Shown one piece after another: positions 1-5,998 of a DNA stretch of 7,968 nucleotides (position 1 is its first letter; the number at the start of each line of letters is the position of its first letter). The notes under the pieces were generated by a model, which saw only the letters and a list, made by a program, of their open reading frames with translations, was not told the DNA's origin and searched no databases. This DNA is from CAZSWR01 sp964610885 (GTDB lineage: Bacteria; Bacteroidota; Ignavibacteria; Kapaibacteriales; UBA2268): the NCBI GenBank assembly GCA_964610885.1, contig CAZSWR010000119.1, positions 1 to 7,968 on the forward strand. The letters are read 5' to 3'. Made by a program: the position numbers and the translations under genes.

Positions 1-107
1 ACTTTTTCAATCTGCCTTTCCGCACGCACGTGGACTATTCCGTCGGCAAAGACCTGCTGAGCAAGGACGGCATCGGGCACCACGTATCGCTTATCTTTAA
101 TTTCTAA
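1..107 (+). CDS. C-terminal end of an outer-membrane beta-barrel protein (partial)
   Basis: An open frame enters from the left edge (codons from position 3) and ends at TAA 105-107, giving 34 residues that finish HHVSLIFNF. The alternating polar/hydrophobic pattern and the terminal Phe are what is expected of the last strand of an outer-membrane barrel recognised by the BAM machinery. The preceding FNLPFRTHVDYSVGKDLL resembles the C-terminal repeats of PorV/PorQ-type barrels of Bacteroidota and relatives, but the piece is too short to assign a family with confidence. The start and most of the gene lie outside the window. No clear terminator hairpin follows the stop. It could equally be another OMP family; the outer-membrane reading is moderately secure, the PorV-like reading is a guess. 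Confidence 0.6.
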   Translation, partial: FFNLPFRTHVDYSVGKDLLSKDGIGHHVSLIFNF

Positions 108-204
108 ACCATTTCAATTCCTTCCTGGCCTTTTGTTTTCCAACTGTTTAGATAACCTGTAGTGCGTCTTATATCATTTCCAATATGTAATGATTGATTT
201 TGTC

Positions 205-228
205 ATTCCCGCGCAAGCGAGAATCTCC
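205..228 (-). repeat. GGAG-type REP palindrome
   Basis: On the plus strand ATTCCCGC (205-212) and GCGAGAAT (217-224) form an 8-bp stem with one mismatch around the loop GCAA, followed by CTCC (225-228). Read on the minus strand this is GGAG directly 5' of a palindrome. That matches the known architecture of REP elements recognised by RAYT transposases, which carry a GTAG or GGAG tetranucleotide before the hairpin. The core also resembles the widespread ATTCCCGC...GCGGGAAT repeats. It is unrelated in sequence to the GTAG elements nearby. Confidence 0.6.
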
Positions 229-319
229 TCTTGATTCAACCAGTTAATTTTTCACAGAGCATTAAAAAATGGGGCTATAATGTTTTGTATGGGTATAGCC
301 ATTAGATAGAATGGTCTTG

Positions 320-333
320 AACCTTCCGAAGTT
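320..333. repeat. AACCTTC mini-palindrome, degenerate
   Basis: AACCTTCCGAAGTT is one G short of the AACCTTCCGAAGGTT hairpin seen intact at 5644-5658. It abuts the GTAG of the REP at 334 directly. The upstream bases TGGTCTTG resemble the TGG(C/T)..T flank of the other copies (731-, 5638- and 5689-). Confidence 0.5.
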
Positions 334-358
334 GTAGGGGTTCAAAATTTTGAACCCC
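334..358 (+). repeat. GTAG-type REP, perfect 22-bp palindrome
   Basis: GTAG (334-337) leads into a perfect palindrome at 337-358 whose half is GGGGTTCAAAA. The head-plus-hairpin layout is that of REP elements processed by RAYTs. It lies inside the transposase relic, in frame with the HUH segment, and faces a second copy at 505-528. Confidence 0.7.
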
Positions 359-504
359 TTCATTTTGGTGTGCCCGTTAATAATTATTATCAAATGCCCA
401 TGGTTGGGCATAATGATTGATTTCTGATAATGGAAAATGAACAGGGATTTCATCAATACATCTTTCAACAATTTTAACTATTGCATCCAAATTCATTTGT
501 TGTT

Positions 505-528
505 GGGTTCAAAATTTTAAACCCCTAC
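505..528 (-). repeat. GTAG-type REP, inverted partner of the copy at 334-358
   Basis: On the minus strand it reads GTAG followed by GGGTTTAAAATTTTGAACCC, the same element as at 334-358 with one substitution and a shorter end. The two copies are in opposite orientation, with the HUH segment of the transposase relic between them. This is like the paired REPs (BIME-like) that are thought to be mobilised together. Confidence 0.7.
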
Positions 529-738
529 TGCCATTTCTGGCCGCGCTCATCCATTGGTCTGTGGAGTGGTTGGAGTGAGAGGTATCGTATGTGTTGTTTT
601 TGTTGGTGGCTAGCATATAAATGAATGATGTTGGGCACATACACAACGGCAGAGAATTCTGCTAAAGATTGCATTTTTCTAACCCTACTGAAGGTTTCAA
701 AAATACGATATGAGAATAGATCAAGATCAAGTGGCATT

Positions 739-754
739 AACCTTCGGAAGGGTT
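739..754. repeat. AACCTTC mini-palindrome
   Basis: AACCTTCGGAAGGGTT is an AACCTTC/GAAGGTT hairpin with one extra G. Together with its GTGGCATT flank, a 21-nt stretch (731-751) is identical to 5688-5708 in the other spacer, nearly 5 kb away. The repeated unit is therefore larger than the palindrome alone. Confidence 0.65.
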
Positions 755-854
755 CTGCATTCAAGTGCTTTGTTACCTCATCCTAGAGCCTAAAAAATCA
801 ACTCATCACAGAGAAAGCACTACTATATCCTGAATATAAAAAAACATAAAATTT

Positions 855-974
855 AACCTCTACGAGGTATATTAATCAGAAAAAGAATTCGGCCATCTAC
901 CATAATTTAACCGCTCGCGCGGTATGAAATGATATGGGGCAACAAGTTCTACAATACAACAACCGCTACGCGGT
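855..974. repeat. Three evenly spaced AACC..GGT mini-hairpins
   Basis: Three hairpins lie in a row: ACCTC-TAC-GAGGT (856-868), ACCGC-TCGC-GCGGT (910-923) and ACCGC-TAC-GCGGT (962-974), each preceded by A. Start-to-start distances are 54 and 52 bp and the spacers (40 and 38 bp) are not alike. Stems change in a base-paired way (C-T-C/G-A-G versus C-G-C/G-C-G), which suggests that the hairpin itself is conserved. No cas gene is nearby and the repeats are too short and variable for CRISPR. Function is unknown. Confidence 0.6.
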
Positions 975-1013
975 ACAAATCCGTAATAATAACTTGCACG
1001 TACTGCTTCTATG

Positions 1014-1079
1014 CTCATCCGATGACTAACAAACTAAGGTGTCAATTACAAAGGAATAACCCCAAAGTCATTGGATGAG
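1014..1079. repeat. Inverted repeat with 13-bp arms
   Basis: CTCATCCGATGAC (1014-1026) and GTCATTGGATGAG (1067-1079) are reverse complements at 12 of 13 positions, with 40 bp between. No poly-T follows, so it is not an intrinsic terminator. It could be the ends of a small mobile element remnant or an extended hairpin. Confidence 0.4.
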
Positions 1080-1546
1080 TCTCAAATGTAAAACTATTTT
1101 CATTGAGCATGAGTATGACCCAAACAAAGCGAAAGCCCGAAACACATGGTTCAATAAATACGAAATGGTAATAATGTATCTATTCAGCAACAAATCTTCT
1201 TCCTGGCACGAAACAGCCCGCCAGGAGTAACTTTCTTGAATACAACGTTAAAAATGTGTTCATACTATTTCAAAGTATCATAATGAACCAATAATTTTCA
1301 TAATATTTCATTAATTGATTTGAGAATATGGGATACGAATAATGAATATTCAATAATGCCAAATAATTAACAAATATACAATATTATTATTCTGATGCGT
1401 GTTTGGAATTAGTGGATTGTTCATAAGAAAAGTGAATTGATATTTTATTTTGTATCTGTTGATTGCTACAATTTGATTTATTGTTTCTGTCGCTTTACTC
1501 TGCGAATCATGAGGCTTCTTTGGTGAAGTCCCAAATTAATCGTTAT

Positions 1547-1553
1547 GAGGAGG
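1547..1553 (+). promoter_or_regulatory. Ribosome-binding site setting the start of the OmpA-family gene
   Basis: GAGGAGG lies 5 nt before the ATG at 1559-1561. It selects this start over an in-frame upstream ATG at 1463, which lacks such a site and would put 32 extra residues ahead of a clean signal peptide. Confidence 0.75.
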
Positions 1554-1558
1554 TTGTT

Positions 1559-3137
1559 ATGAAAAGATTCCATACGCTTGTTGCTTTACTCATCATTGTC
1601 CTCGGATCTGCGTCGCTTGCTCAAGACCAGAAGTACACATTCGGGGTCGGGGGAGGCTTGTCTTTCGGAATTAACGAATCCCAAGACAGGCCGATGGACG
1701 GACAGTTCCGGCTGTTCTTCCTGCACACTTTCAACAGCGATTTCTGGGGCGAGGCAGGCCTCGGATACATTAAAAACAGCGGCTCGAACCCGACAACCAG
1801 GTCGGACTACAAGACTTCGATGTTTGCGCTCGACTATCGCCTCCGCTGGAACGCCCTCAGGATGGATAACTTCACAATTTTCCCATTCGTTGGCGTTGCG
1901 GGCCTTTATTGGAAAAACGATGAATACAAAAAGGACGAAGCTCCCAACGCTGACGACAATGGCTTTGGCGTTTGGGCTTGGGTTCCGCTATGCAATCGAT
2001 AACACATGGGGCGTCGAACTTTCCGCTTGGGGCAACCTGACGCCGAACGACAAATTGAACCCGCCCGACGATAGCAAAATCGACGGTTTCTGGTCGGGGT
2101 TGATTGGCGTTACTTATACACTCGGCCCGGACATCAGCGATCCCGATGGCGATGGGCTGACGAATGAGTACGAAAAACAAATTAAAACCAATCCAAAGAA
2201 CCCCGACACCGATGGCGACGGCCTCTCTGACGGCGACGAAGTGCTTAAAAACTAGACCGACCCGCTGAAGCCCGACACCGATGGCGACGGATTGAAGGAC
2301 GGCGAAGAGGTGCTGAACTATCGCACAGATCCTTTCAAAATGGATACGGACGACGACGGACTGAGCGACTTCGATGAAATTATGAAATACAGGACCGACC
2401 CGCTGAAGGCCGACACGGACGGCGACGGGCTGAAGGACGGCGATGAATTGATGAAATACAAGACCGATCCGCTGAAAGACGACACCGATGGCGATGGTCT
2501 GAAGGATGGAGATGAACTGATGAAATACAAGACCGATCCGCTGAAAGCCGATACGGACGGAGACGGGTTGAAAGACGGCGATGAGATATTTAAACACAAG
2601 ACCGACCCGCTGAAGATCGACACCGATGGCGATGGGCTGACCGATGGCGACGAACTGCTTAAATACAAAACCGATCCTTTGGTGAAGGATACTGACCGCG
2701 GCGGCGTGGACGACGGCACTGAAGTGGCCAAAAAGCAGAATCCATTGGACGGATCCGACGACTTCGGCAAGAAGACTCTCGGCCCGCAGAAAGTTGGAGC
2801 CAAAATTGTCCTCGAGGGCGTGCTGTTCGAGACAGGCAAATCAAAGATTACGCCGGCTTCGGACTCCGTTTTGCAACAGGCCTACGAAACAATGGTTGCA
2901 TATCCCGAAATGGAAGTCTTGATCACAGGCCACACGGACGACGTCGGCAAGCGCGCCAAGAACGTGAAACTCTCGCAAGATAGGGCAGACGCAGTGAAGG
3001 CTTGGTTGGTCAACAAGGGAATCAATGCTGAGAGAATCCAGACCAAGGGATTCGGCCCGGACAAACCGATTACGCTCAACGATACGCCCGAAAACAAAGC
3101 CAAGAACCGGCGAATCGAGTTCGAAAGGACAAAATAA
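1559..3137 (+). pseudogene. OmpA-family outer-membrane protein with TSP3 repeats, broken by a frameshift and a stop
   Basis: With both lesions repaired the gene encodes 525 residues. Residues 1-21 are a signal peptide (MKRFHTLVALLIIVLGSASLA, predicted cut before QDQ). About 22-190 is an outer-membrane barrel-like domain; 194-398 are nine Asp-rich TSP3 repeats expected to bind calcium; about 415-525 is an OmpA C-terminal domain with GHTDDVG, LSQDRADAV and NRRIEF, the usual peptidoglycan-binding signature. Such proteins anchor the outer membrane to the cell wall. Lesion 1: near 1970-1976 (GTTTGGG) one T too many moves the frame. Dropping it restores NGFGV-GLGFRYAIDNTWG, while the unrepaired frame stops at 2002 after 147 residues. 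Lesion 2: TAG at 2253-2255 stands where other repeats have an AAG or CGC codon (Lys/Arg) before TDP. From 2256 to 3137 the frame is clean. Either the gene is newly decaying or the sequence contains errors. The repaired architecture is secure. Confidence 0.85.
2139..2753 (+). repeat. Nine tandem TSP3 repeats, mostly 69 bp
   Basis: Units start at 2139 (66 bp), then every 69 bp at 2205, 2274, 2343, 2412, 2481, 2550 and 2619, with a last diverged unit from 2688. The protein unit is DTDGDGLKDGDEL followed by MKYKTDPLK-like residues. The DxDxDG loop is the calcium-binding motif of thrombospondin type 3 repeats. Neighbouring units are almost identical in protein yet differ at many third codon positions, so they are not a fresh slippage product. 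The last unit (DTDRGGVDDG) has lost part of the Asp ladder. The Asp-rich repeats also create long open frames on the minus strand, which are not genes. Confidence 0.9.
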
Positions 3138-3180
3138 GCCTAACTAAATAAGTCGGACGAAATCACGATTGACTAAACGA

Positions 3181-3223
3181 AAAACGACCCACTGGGAAAG
3201 CCCGGCGGGTCGTTTGATTTTTT
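3181..3223. terminator. Bidirectional intrinsic terminator between convergent genes
   Basis: AAACGACCC (3182-3190) pairs with GGGTCGTTT (3207-3215), with an inner stem CTGGG/CCCGG (3192-3196 with 3201-3205) and a 4-nt loop. On the plus strand it is followed by GATTTTTT (3216-3223), and on the minus strand by TTTTTCG. It therefore can end transcripts of both the OmpA-family gene (stop at 3137) and purL (stop at 3235). Confidence 0.88.
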
Positions 3224-3234
3224 GGCGGTACGAA

Positions 3235-5487
3235 TTATTTCTTCTTCATTCGTTCGGGAATTGCGCCTTCGTAGGTGCGGACCAGCTCGGAGCGATTCGT
3301 TTGAATGCCGCCCTCGATCTCGAACGAGCCATTCGTTACGGTACCGATTCTCATCATTTCGACGGATGTTTCGTTGCAAATTGCTTCCAAATCGAGCACT
3401 TTATCGGGATTGACCGTTACGATGATTCTCGAGTTGCTTTCGCCGAAAAGTGCCGAGTGGCTCTCGCTCCAGAGTTTTGCCTTGGCACCCAAGCCGTCGG
3501 ACATGATCGACATTTCGGCCAGTGCGATTGCAATGCCGCCCTCGCTTGTGTCGTGTGCTGCGTTCACCACGCCGTTACGGATTGCCGAAAGGACTGCTTT
3601 CTGAATGTTTTTCTCTTCTTCGATGTCCATTTCGGGGGCCATGCCGGAAACAGTATTGTGAATGACTTTGAGGTATTCCGAGCCGCCCAATTCCTCGCGG
3701 CGTTTGCCGATGAGGCAGATCGCGTCGCCTTCGGATTTGAAATCGGCGCTCATTGCCTTCGAAAGGTCGTCGATCAGCCCGAGCATACCGATTGTCGGCG
3801 TCGGGAAGATGGCGCGCGAGCGTGATTCGTTGTGGAAGCTGACGTTTCCGCCGGTAACGGGAGTGCCCAAAGCGCGGCAGGCAGTGCCCATGCCTCGGAC
3901 AGCCTCGCGGAATGTCCAATACACTTCTTCGTCGTAAGGATTGCCGAAATTGAGGCAATTAGTGATTGCCACAGGTTCGGCGCCGGTGCAGACCACGTTG
4001 CGGGCTGCCTCGGCAACTGCTGCCATGGCGCCCTTGAACGGGTCGAGGTAAACGTAGCGGCTATTGCAATCCGTCGTAACTGCGATTGCTTTGCCGGGGA
4101 TTTCTTTCAAACGGACAATTGCTGCATCGCCCTTGATCGAGACGGTGTTCGTCCGCACTTGCGAATCGTATTGCTCGAACACCCAACGTTTCGAAGCGAT
4201 ATTCGGAGTGGAGAGCAGTTTGAAGAACACGTCGTTTGCAGTCAAATCGGTTTTGAGCGATTTCGGATCGAAAGCGCGGGTTTCCTTCAGGTATTCCGGT
4301 TCGCGGGCTGCCGGGTCGTTCTGCGGAGCGCCTCCGCCGAGCACGAGTTCGTCGGCTTTCAGTTCGACCACTTTCTTACCGTTTCTGTAGATGTGCAGCA
4401 GTCCATCGCCGGTAACTTCGCCGATATGCGTTATCGGGACGTCCCATTTGGCGCAGATTGCTTTGGCAACGTCTTCTTTGCCTTTTTCAATAATGAAGAG
4501 CATTCTTTCTTGGGATTCGGAGAGCATGATTTCGTATGCGCTCATATCCTTTTCGCGGAGGGGCACTTTGTCCAAATCGACCTTCATGCCGCATCCGCCT
4601 TTTTCGCTCATTTCGGAGGTGGAGCAGCAGATACCGGCCGCGCCCATATCCTGCACGCCGACCACGACGCCCGATTCGATTAGTTCGAGAGTGGATTCGA
4701 GTAGCATTTTCTCGCTGAACGGGTCGCCAACCTGCACTGTGGGGCGCATGTCTTCGGTTTTCTCGTCGAATTCGCGCGATGCGAGCAGCGAGGCACCATG
4801 GATGCCGTCGCGCCCGGTGGAGCTGCCGACGATGAAAACAGGATTGCCCACGCCAGTTGCGGCGGCTGTGGCAGTTTTGTCCGTCCTAACGATTCCGACG
4901 GCCATTGCGTTCACGAGCGGATTGTCGAAATAGCAATCCTCGAAATAGACCTCGCCGGCAACGGTCGGCACGCCGAAGCAATTGCCATAATGGCCGATGC
5001 CGCGGACGACGCCCGAGACAAGGAATTTGGTGCGCGGTGTGTCCAATTCGCCGAAACGGAGCGAGTTGAGCGATGCTATCGGACGTGCGCCCATCGAGAA
5101 AATATCGCGAAGGATGCCGCCGACGCCTGTAGCAGCGCCTTGGAACGGCTCGATTGCCGAGGGATGGTTATGGCTTTCGATTTTGAAGCAGATTGCATAA
5201 TTATTGCCCTTGCCGTCGTGGCCAATGTCCACAAGGCCGGCATTCTCTGCACCGGCGTCCACCAAGAGGCGCGAACCGGAGCGGGGCAGCGTCTTGAGCT
5301 GTTTGATGGAGTTCTTGTACGAGCAGTGTTCGCTCCACATCACTCCGTATATACCGATTTCGGTATAGGTGGGCGTGCGCCCAACGATGCCGAGTATTTT
5401 GTTATATTCTTCTTCGGTCAGTCCGCATTCTTTTGCTGTTTCGAGTGTTACTTCGATTTCAGAGTAGAGGCCGTTTTCGTTGTTCAT
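3235..5487 (-). CDS. purL: Phosphoribosylformylglycinamidine synthase subunit PurL (small type)
   Basis: PurL catalyses the fourth step of purine synthesis: FGAR, ATP and glutamine-derived ammonia give FGAM in the cytosol. At 750 residues it is of the small type, which works with separate PurS and PurQ subunits; neither is in this window. Visible motifs in order: WSEHCSYKNS with the conserved His54; ESHNHPS (104-110) and PFQGAATGVGGILRD (114-128) of the nucleotide site; DMGAAGICCSTSEM (280-293); NCLNFGNPYD (510-519); GNVSFHNES; and AHDTSEGG (644-651). The frame is intact and full length for the family. I chose ATG 5485-5487. The frame extends upstream only to a TTG at 5523, adding 12 unconserved residues. 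No Shine-Dalgarno is visible before either start, as is common in this group. It stands alone, ending at the shared terminator at 3181-3223. Confidence 0.96.
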   Translation of the reverse strand: MNNENGLYSEIEVTLETAKECGLTEEEYNKILGIVGRTPTYTEIGIYGVMWSEHCSYKNSIKQLKTLPRSGSRLLVDAGAENAGLVDIGHDGKGNNYAICFKIESHNHPSAIEPFQGAATGVGGILRDIFSMGARPIASLNSLRFGELDTPRTKFLVSGVVRGIGHYGNCFGVPTVAGEVYFEDCYFDNPLVNAMAVGIVRTDKTATAAATGVGNPVFIVGSSTGRDGIHGASLLASREFDEKTEDMRPTVQVGDPFSEKMLLESTLELIESGVVVGVQDMGAAGICCSTSEMSEKGGCGMKVDLDKVPLREKDMSAYEIMLSESQERMLFIIEKGKEDVAKAICAKWDVPITHIGEVTGDGLLHIYRNGKKVVELKADELVLGGGAPQNDPAAREPEYLKETRAFDPKSLKTDLTANDVFFKLLSTPNIASKRWVFEQYDSQVRTNTVSIKGDAAIVRLKEIPGKAIAVTTDCNSRYVYLDPFKGAMAAVAEAARNVVCTGAEPVAITNCLNFGNPYDEEVYWTFREAVRGMGTACRALGTPVTGGNVSFHNESRSRAIFPTPTIGMLGLIDDLSKAMSADFKSEGDAICLIGKRREELGGSEYLKVIHNTVSGMAPEMDIEEEKNIQKAVLSAIRNGVVNAAHDTSEGGIAIALAEMSIMSDGLGAKAKLWSESHSALFGESNSRIIVTVNPDKVLDLEAICNETSVEMMRIGTVTNGSFEIEGGIQTNRSELVRTYEGAIPERMKKK

Positions 5488-5520
5488 ATTAGTATCATTA
5501 TTTGTTAAATAACATAATTT

Positions 5521-5528
5521 CAAAAATA
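5521..5528 (-). promoter_or_regulatory. Possible Bacteroidota-type -7 element of purL
   Basis: The minus strand reads TATTTTTG, an exact match to the Bacteroidota -7 consensus TAnnTTTG, about 33 nt before the chosen purL start. I could not find a TTTG-like -33 partner at the expected distance, so this may be chance in AT-rich DNA. Confidence 0.3.
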
Positions 5529-5643
5529 AGTCTTTTTCTCGAATTGAAGTAACGATATTTGTTCACTTTGCGATTAATCAAAGGTCTTGACACAATTAGC
5601 GAGAGTATTTTCCGAAATCACAGTTCAGACATATTTTGGTGCT

Positions 5644-5710
5644 AACCTTCCGAAGGTTTAAAACATATGGTTAATTCAAAAAGCACTGTGGCATTAACCT
5701 TCGGAAGGTT
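5644..5710. repeat. Pair of AACCTTC mini-hairpins 52 bp apart
   Basis: AACCTTCCGAAGGTT (5644-5658) and AACCTTCGGAAGGTT (5696-5710) are exact reverse complements of one another. Each has a 7-bp stem around a single central base. The 52-bp start-to-start distance equals that in the array at 855-974, although stems and spacers differ. The second copy shares a 21-nt identity (5688-5708) with 731-751. Confidence 0.7.
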
Positions 5711-5776
5711 CATAACCACCCCGCCCTTTTAACAAATCTTAGTTTTAATTGTATCATTCATTTACAAAAAATATGC

Positions 5777-5800
5777 GGGCACGGCGTGCCGTGCCCCTAC
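5777..5800 (-). repeat. GTAG-type REP
   Basis: GGGCACGGC (5777-5785) pairs perfectly with GCCGTGCCC (5788-5796), and CTAC follows at 5797-5800. On the minus strand this is GTAG heading a palindrome. The stem sequence differs from all other copies in the window, while the GTAGGGGC head is kept. Confidence 0.75.
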
Positions 5801-5814
5801 AATAATTGCCCGAA

Positions 5815-5839
5815 GGACGGGTTTGGAACCCGCCCCTAC
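5815..5839 (-). repeat. GTAG-type REP
   Basis: GGACGGGTT (5815-5823) pairs with AACCCGCCC (5827-5835) with one mismatch around TGG, followed by CTAC (5836-5839). It has the same orientation as the copy at 5777-5800, with the CTAC ends 39 bp apart, so the two form a direct tandem pair with different stems. Confidence 0.72.
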
Positions 5840-5850
5840 ACTTTTTTCAA

Positions 5851-5940
5851 GTAGAAAGTTGAAAGTAACAAGTTGAAAGTAGAAGATTGAACTGTCCTAA
5901 ATAGAATTGACTTGCTACTTTTACCTTTTTACTTGCAACT
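5851..5940. repeat. AAGTTGAAAGTA direct repeats facing a complementary patch
   Basis: AAGTTGAAAGTA occurs at 5856-5867 and again at 5870-5881, inside a purine-rich stretch (5851-5890). About 30 bp on, 5911-5940 is pyrimidine-rich (CTTGCTACTTTTACC...TTGCAACT), and its reverse complement resembles the first patch. The whole could fold as an imperfect long hairpin. Function is unknown. Confidence 0.45.
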
Positions 5941-5976
5941 ATTTTCTTCACATCATCACATCAACAAATCATCGGG

Positions 5977-5996
5977 CGGGTTTAGAACCTTACCCG
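5977..5996. repeat. Decayed palindrome next to the ABC permease stop
   Basis: CGGGT (5977-5981) can pair with ACCCG (5992-5996). The left part CGGGTTTAGAACC matches the REP at 5815-5839 (CGGGTTTGGAACC) with one change, so this is probably a relic without its CTAC head. No T-run follows on the minus strand, so I do not call it a terminator for the operon. Confidence 0.4.
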
Positions 5997-5998
5997 AA

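Larger units (their letters stand above)
262..496 (-). pseudogene. Decayed REP-associated tyrosine transposase (RAYT, Y1/HUH family)
   Basis: Two minus-strand frames together give a recognisable RAYT core. From an ATG at 494-496 the frame reads AIVKIVERCIDEIPVHFPLSEI (to 419), matching the conserved segment before the active site. A different frame (from about 417) then gives IIMPNHGHLIIIING, the family's MPNHxH HUH motif, where the two His normally coordinate the metal ion. A deletion plus frameshift near 418 separates them. After a GTAG-REP lying in the same frame, GRFKTILSNGY resembles the later (G.FK...) segment of RAYTs. The frame ends at 262. The catalytic Tyr region and the N-terminal part are not seen, so the protein cannot be functional. 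Intact relatives are single-strand DNA endonucleases that act on REP hairpins. The HUH segment is secure; assigning the region below 334 to the same gene is less so. Confidence 0.75.
529..1546. other. About 1 kb without a supportable gene; palindrome-rich and AT-rich
   Basis: No frame here is convincing. A 79-codon minus-strand frame (525-764) contains VPNIIHLY, faintly like a RAYT active-site segment without the first His, but the rest does not support it. A 51-codon plus frame (1075-1230) has no ribosome-binding site. The stretch contains mini-palindromes (739-754, a decayed one near 681-696, three at 855-974), an inverted repeat (1014-1079) and a small hairpin TCCTGGC/GCCAGGA (1201-1207 with 1220-1226). 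From 1230 to 1546 it is very AT-rich and I see nothing definable, although the promoter of the downstream OmpA gene should lie here. Confidence 0.6.
5529..5998. other. Gene-free spacer between purL and the ABC operon, filled with palindromes
   Basis: No frame here looks coding. It holds a pair of AACCTTC mini-hairpins (5644-5710), two GTAG-REPs (5777-5839), a GTTGAAAGTA repeat patch (5851-5940) and a decayed palindrome (5977-5996). It is downstream of the ABC operon and upstream of purL, both on the minus strand, so repeats may sit in the operon's transcript tail. The purL promoter should lie near its left end. Confidence 0.6.

Noticed and set aside
525..764. Second transposase relic (minus frame with VPNIIHLY)
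   Set aside because: The HUH first His is absent and neighbouring residues do not follow the family; similarity is too weak to call.
855..974. Possible CRISPR array
   Set aside because: Only three repeats of 14-15 bp, which differ from each other, and no cas genes in the window. The repeats are self-complementary hairpins rather than identical direct repeats.
1075..1230. Small 51-codon plus-strand frame with HEYDPNKAKA, faintly like the start of BrnT-type toxins
   Set aside because: No ribosome-binding site, the start lies in an inverted repeat, and the similarity is limited to a few residues and does not continue.
1970..1976. Programmed frameshifting in the OmpA-family gene
   Set aside because: GTTTGGG is not a recognised slippery heptamer, no following pseudoknot is evident, and a separate in-frame TAG further on would still block translation.
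2253..2255. TAG recoded as an amino acid
   Set aside because: No evidence of an alternative code: the other genes end normally and no second in-frame TAG is found. A nonsense mutation or sequence error is simpler.
1872..2597. Long minus-strand open frame (241 codons) over the OmpA gene
   Set aside because: It is the antisense of the Asp-rich TSP3 repeats; the periodic codons keep the opposite strand open. The plus-strand protein has clear domains.
3832..4683. Long plus-strand frames opposite purL (also 4391-4933 and 4798-5508)
   Set aside because: They are shadows of the intact, fully motif-bearing purL gene on the minus strand.
5586..5591. TTGACA on the plus strand in the spacer (sigma70 -35 box)
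   Set aside because: No suitable -10 element or plus-strand gene follows, and a match to six bases by chance is likely.
5977..5996. Terminator of the ABC operon
   Set aside because: The stem is only 5 bp and no T-run follows on the minus strand; it resembles a decayed REP.
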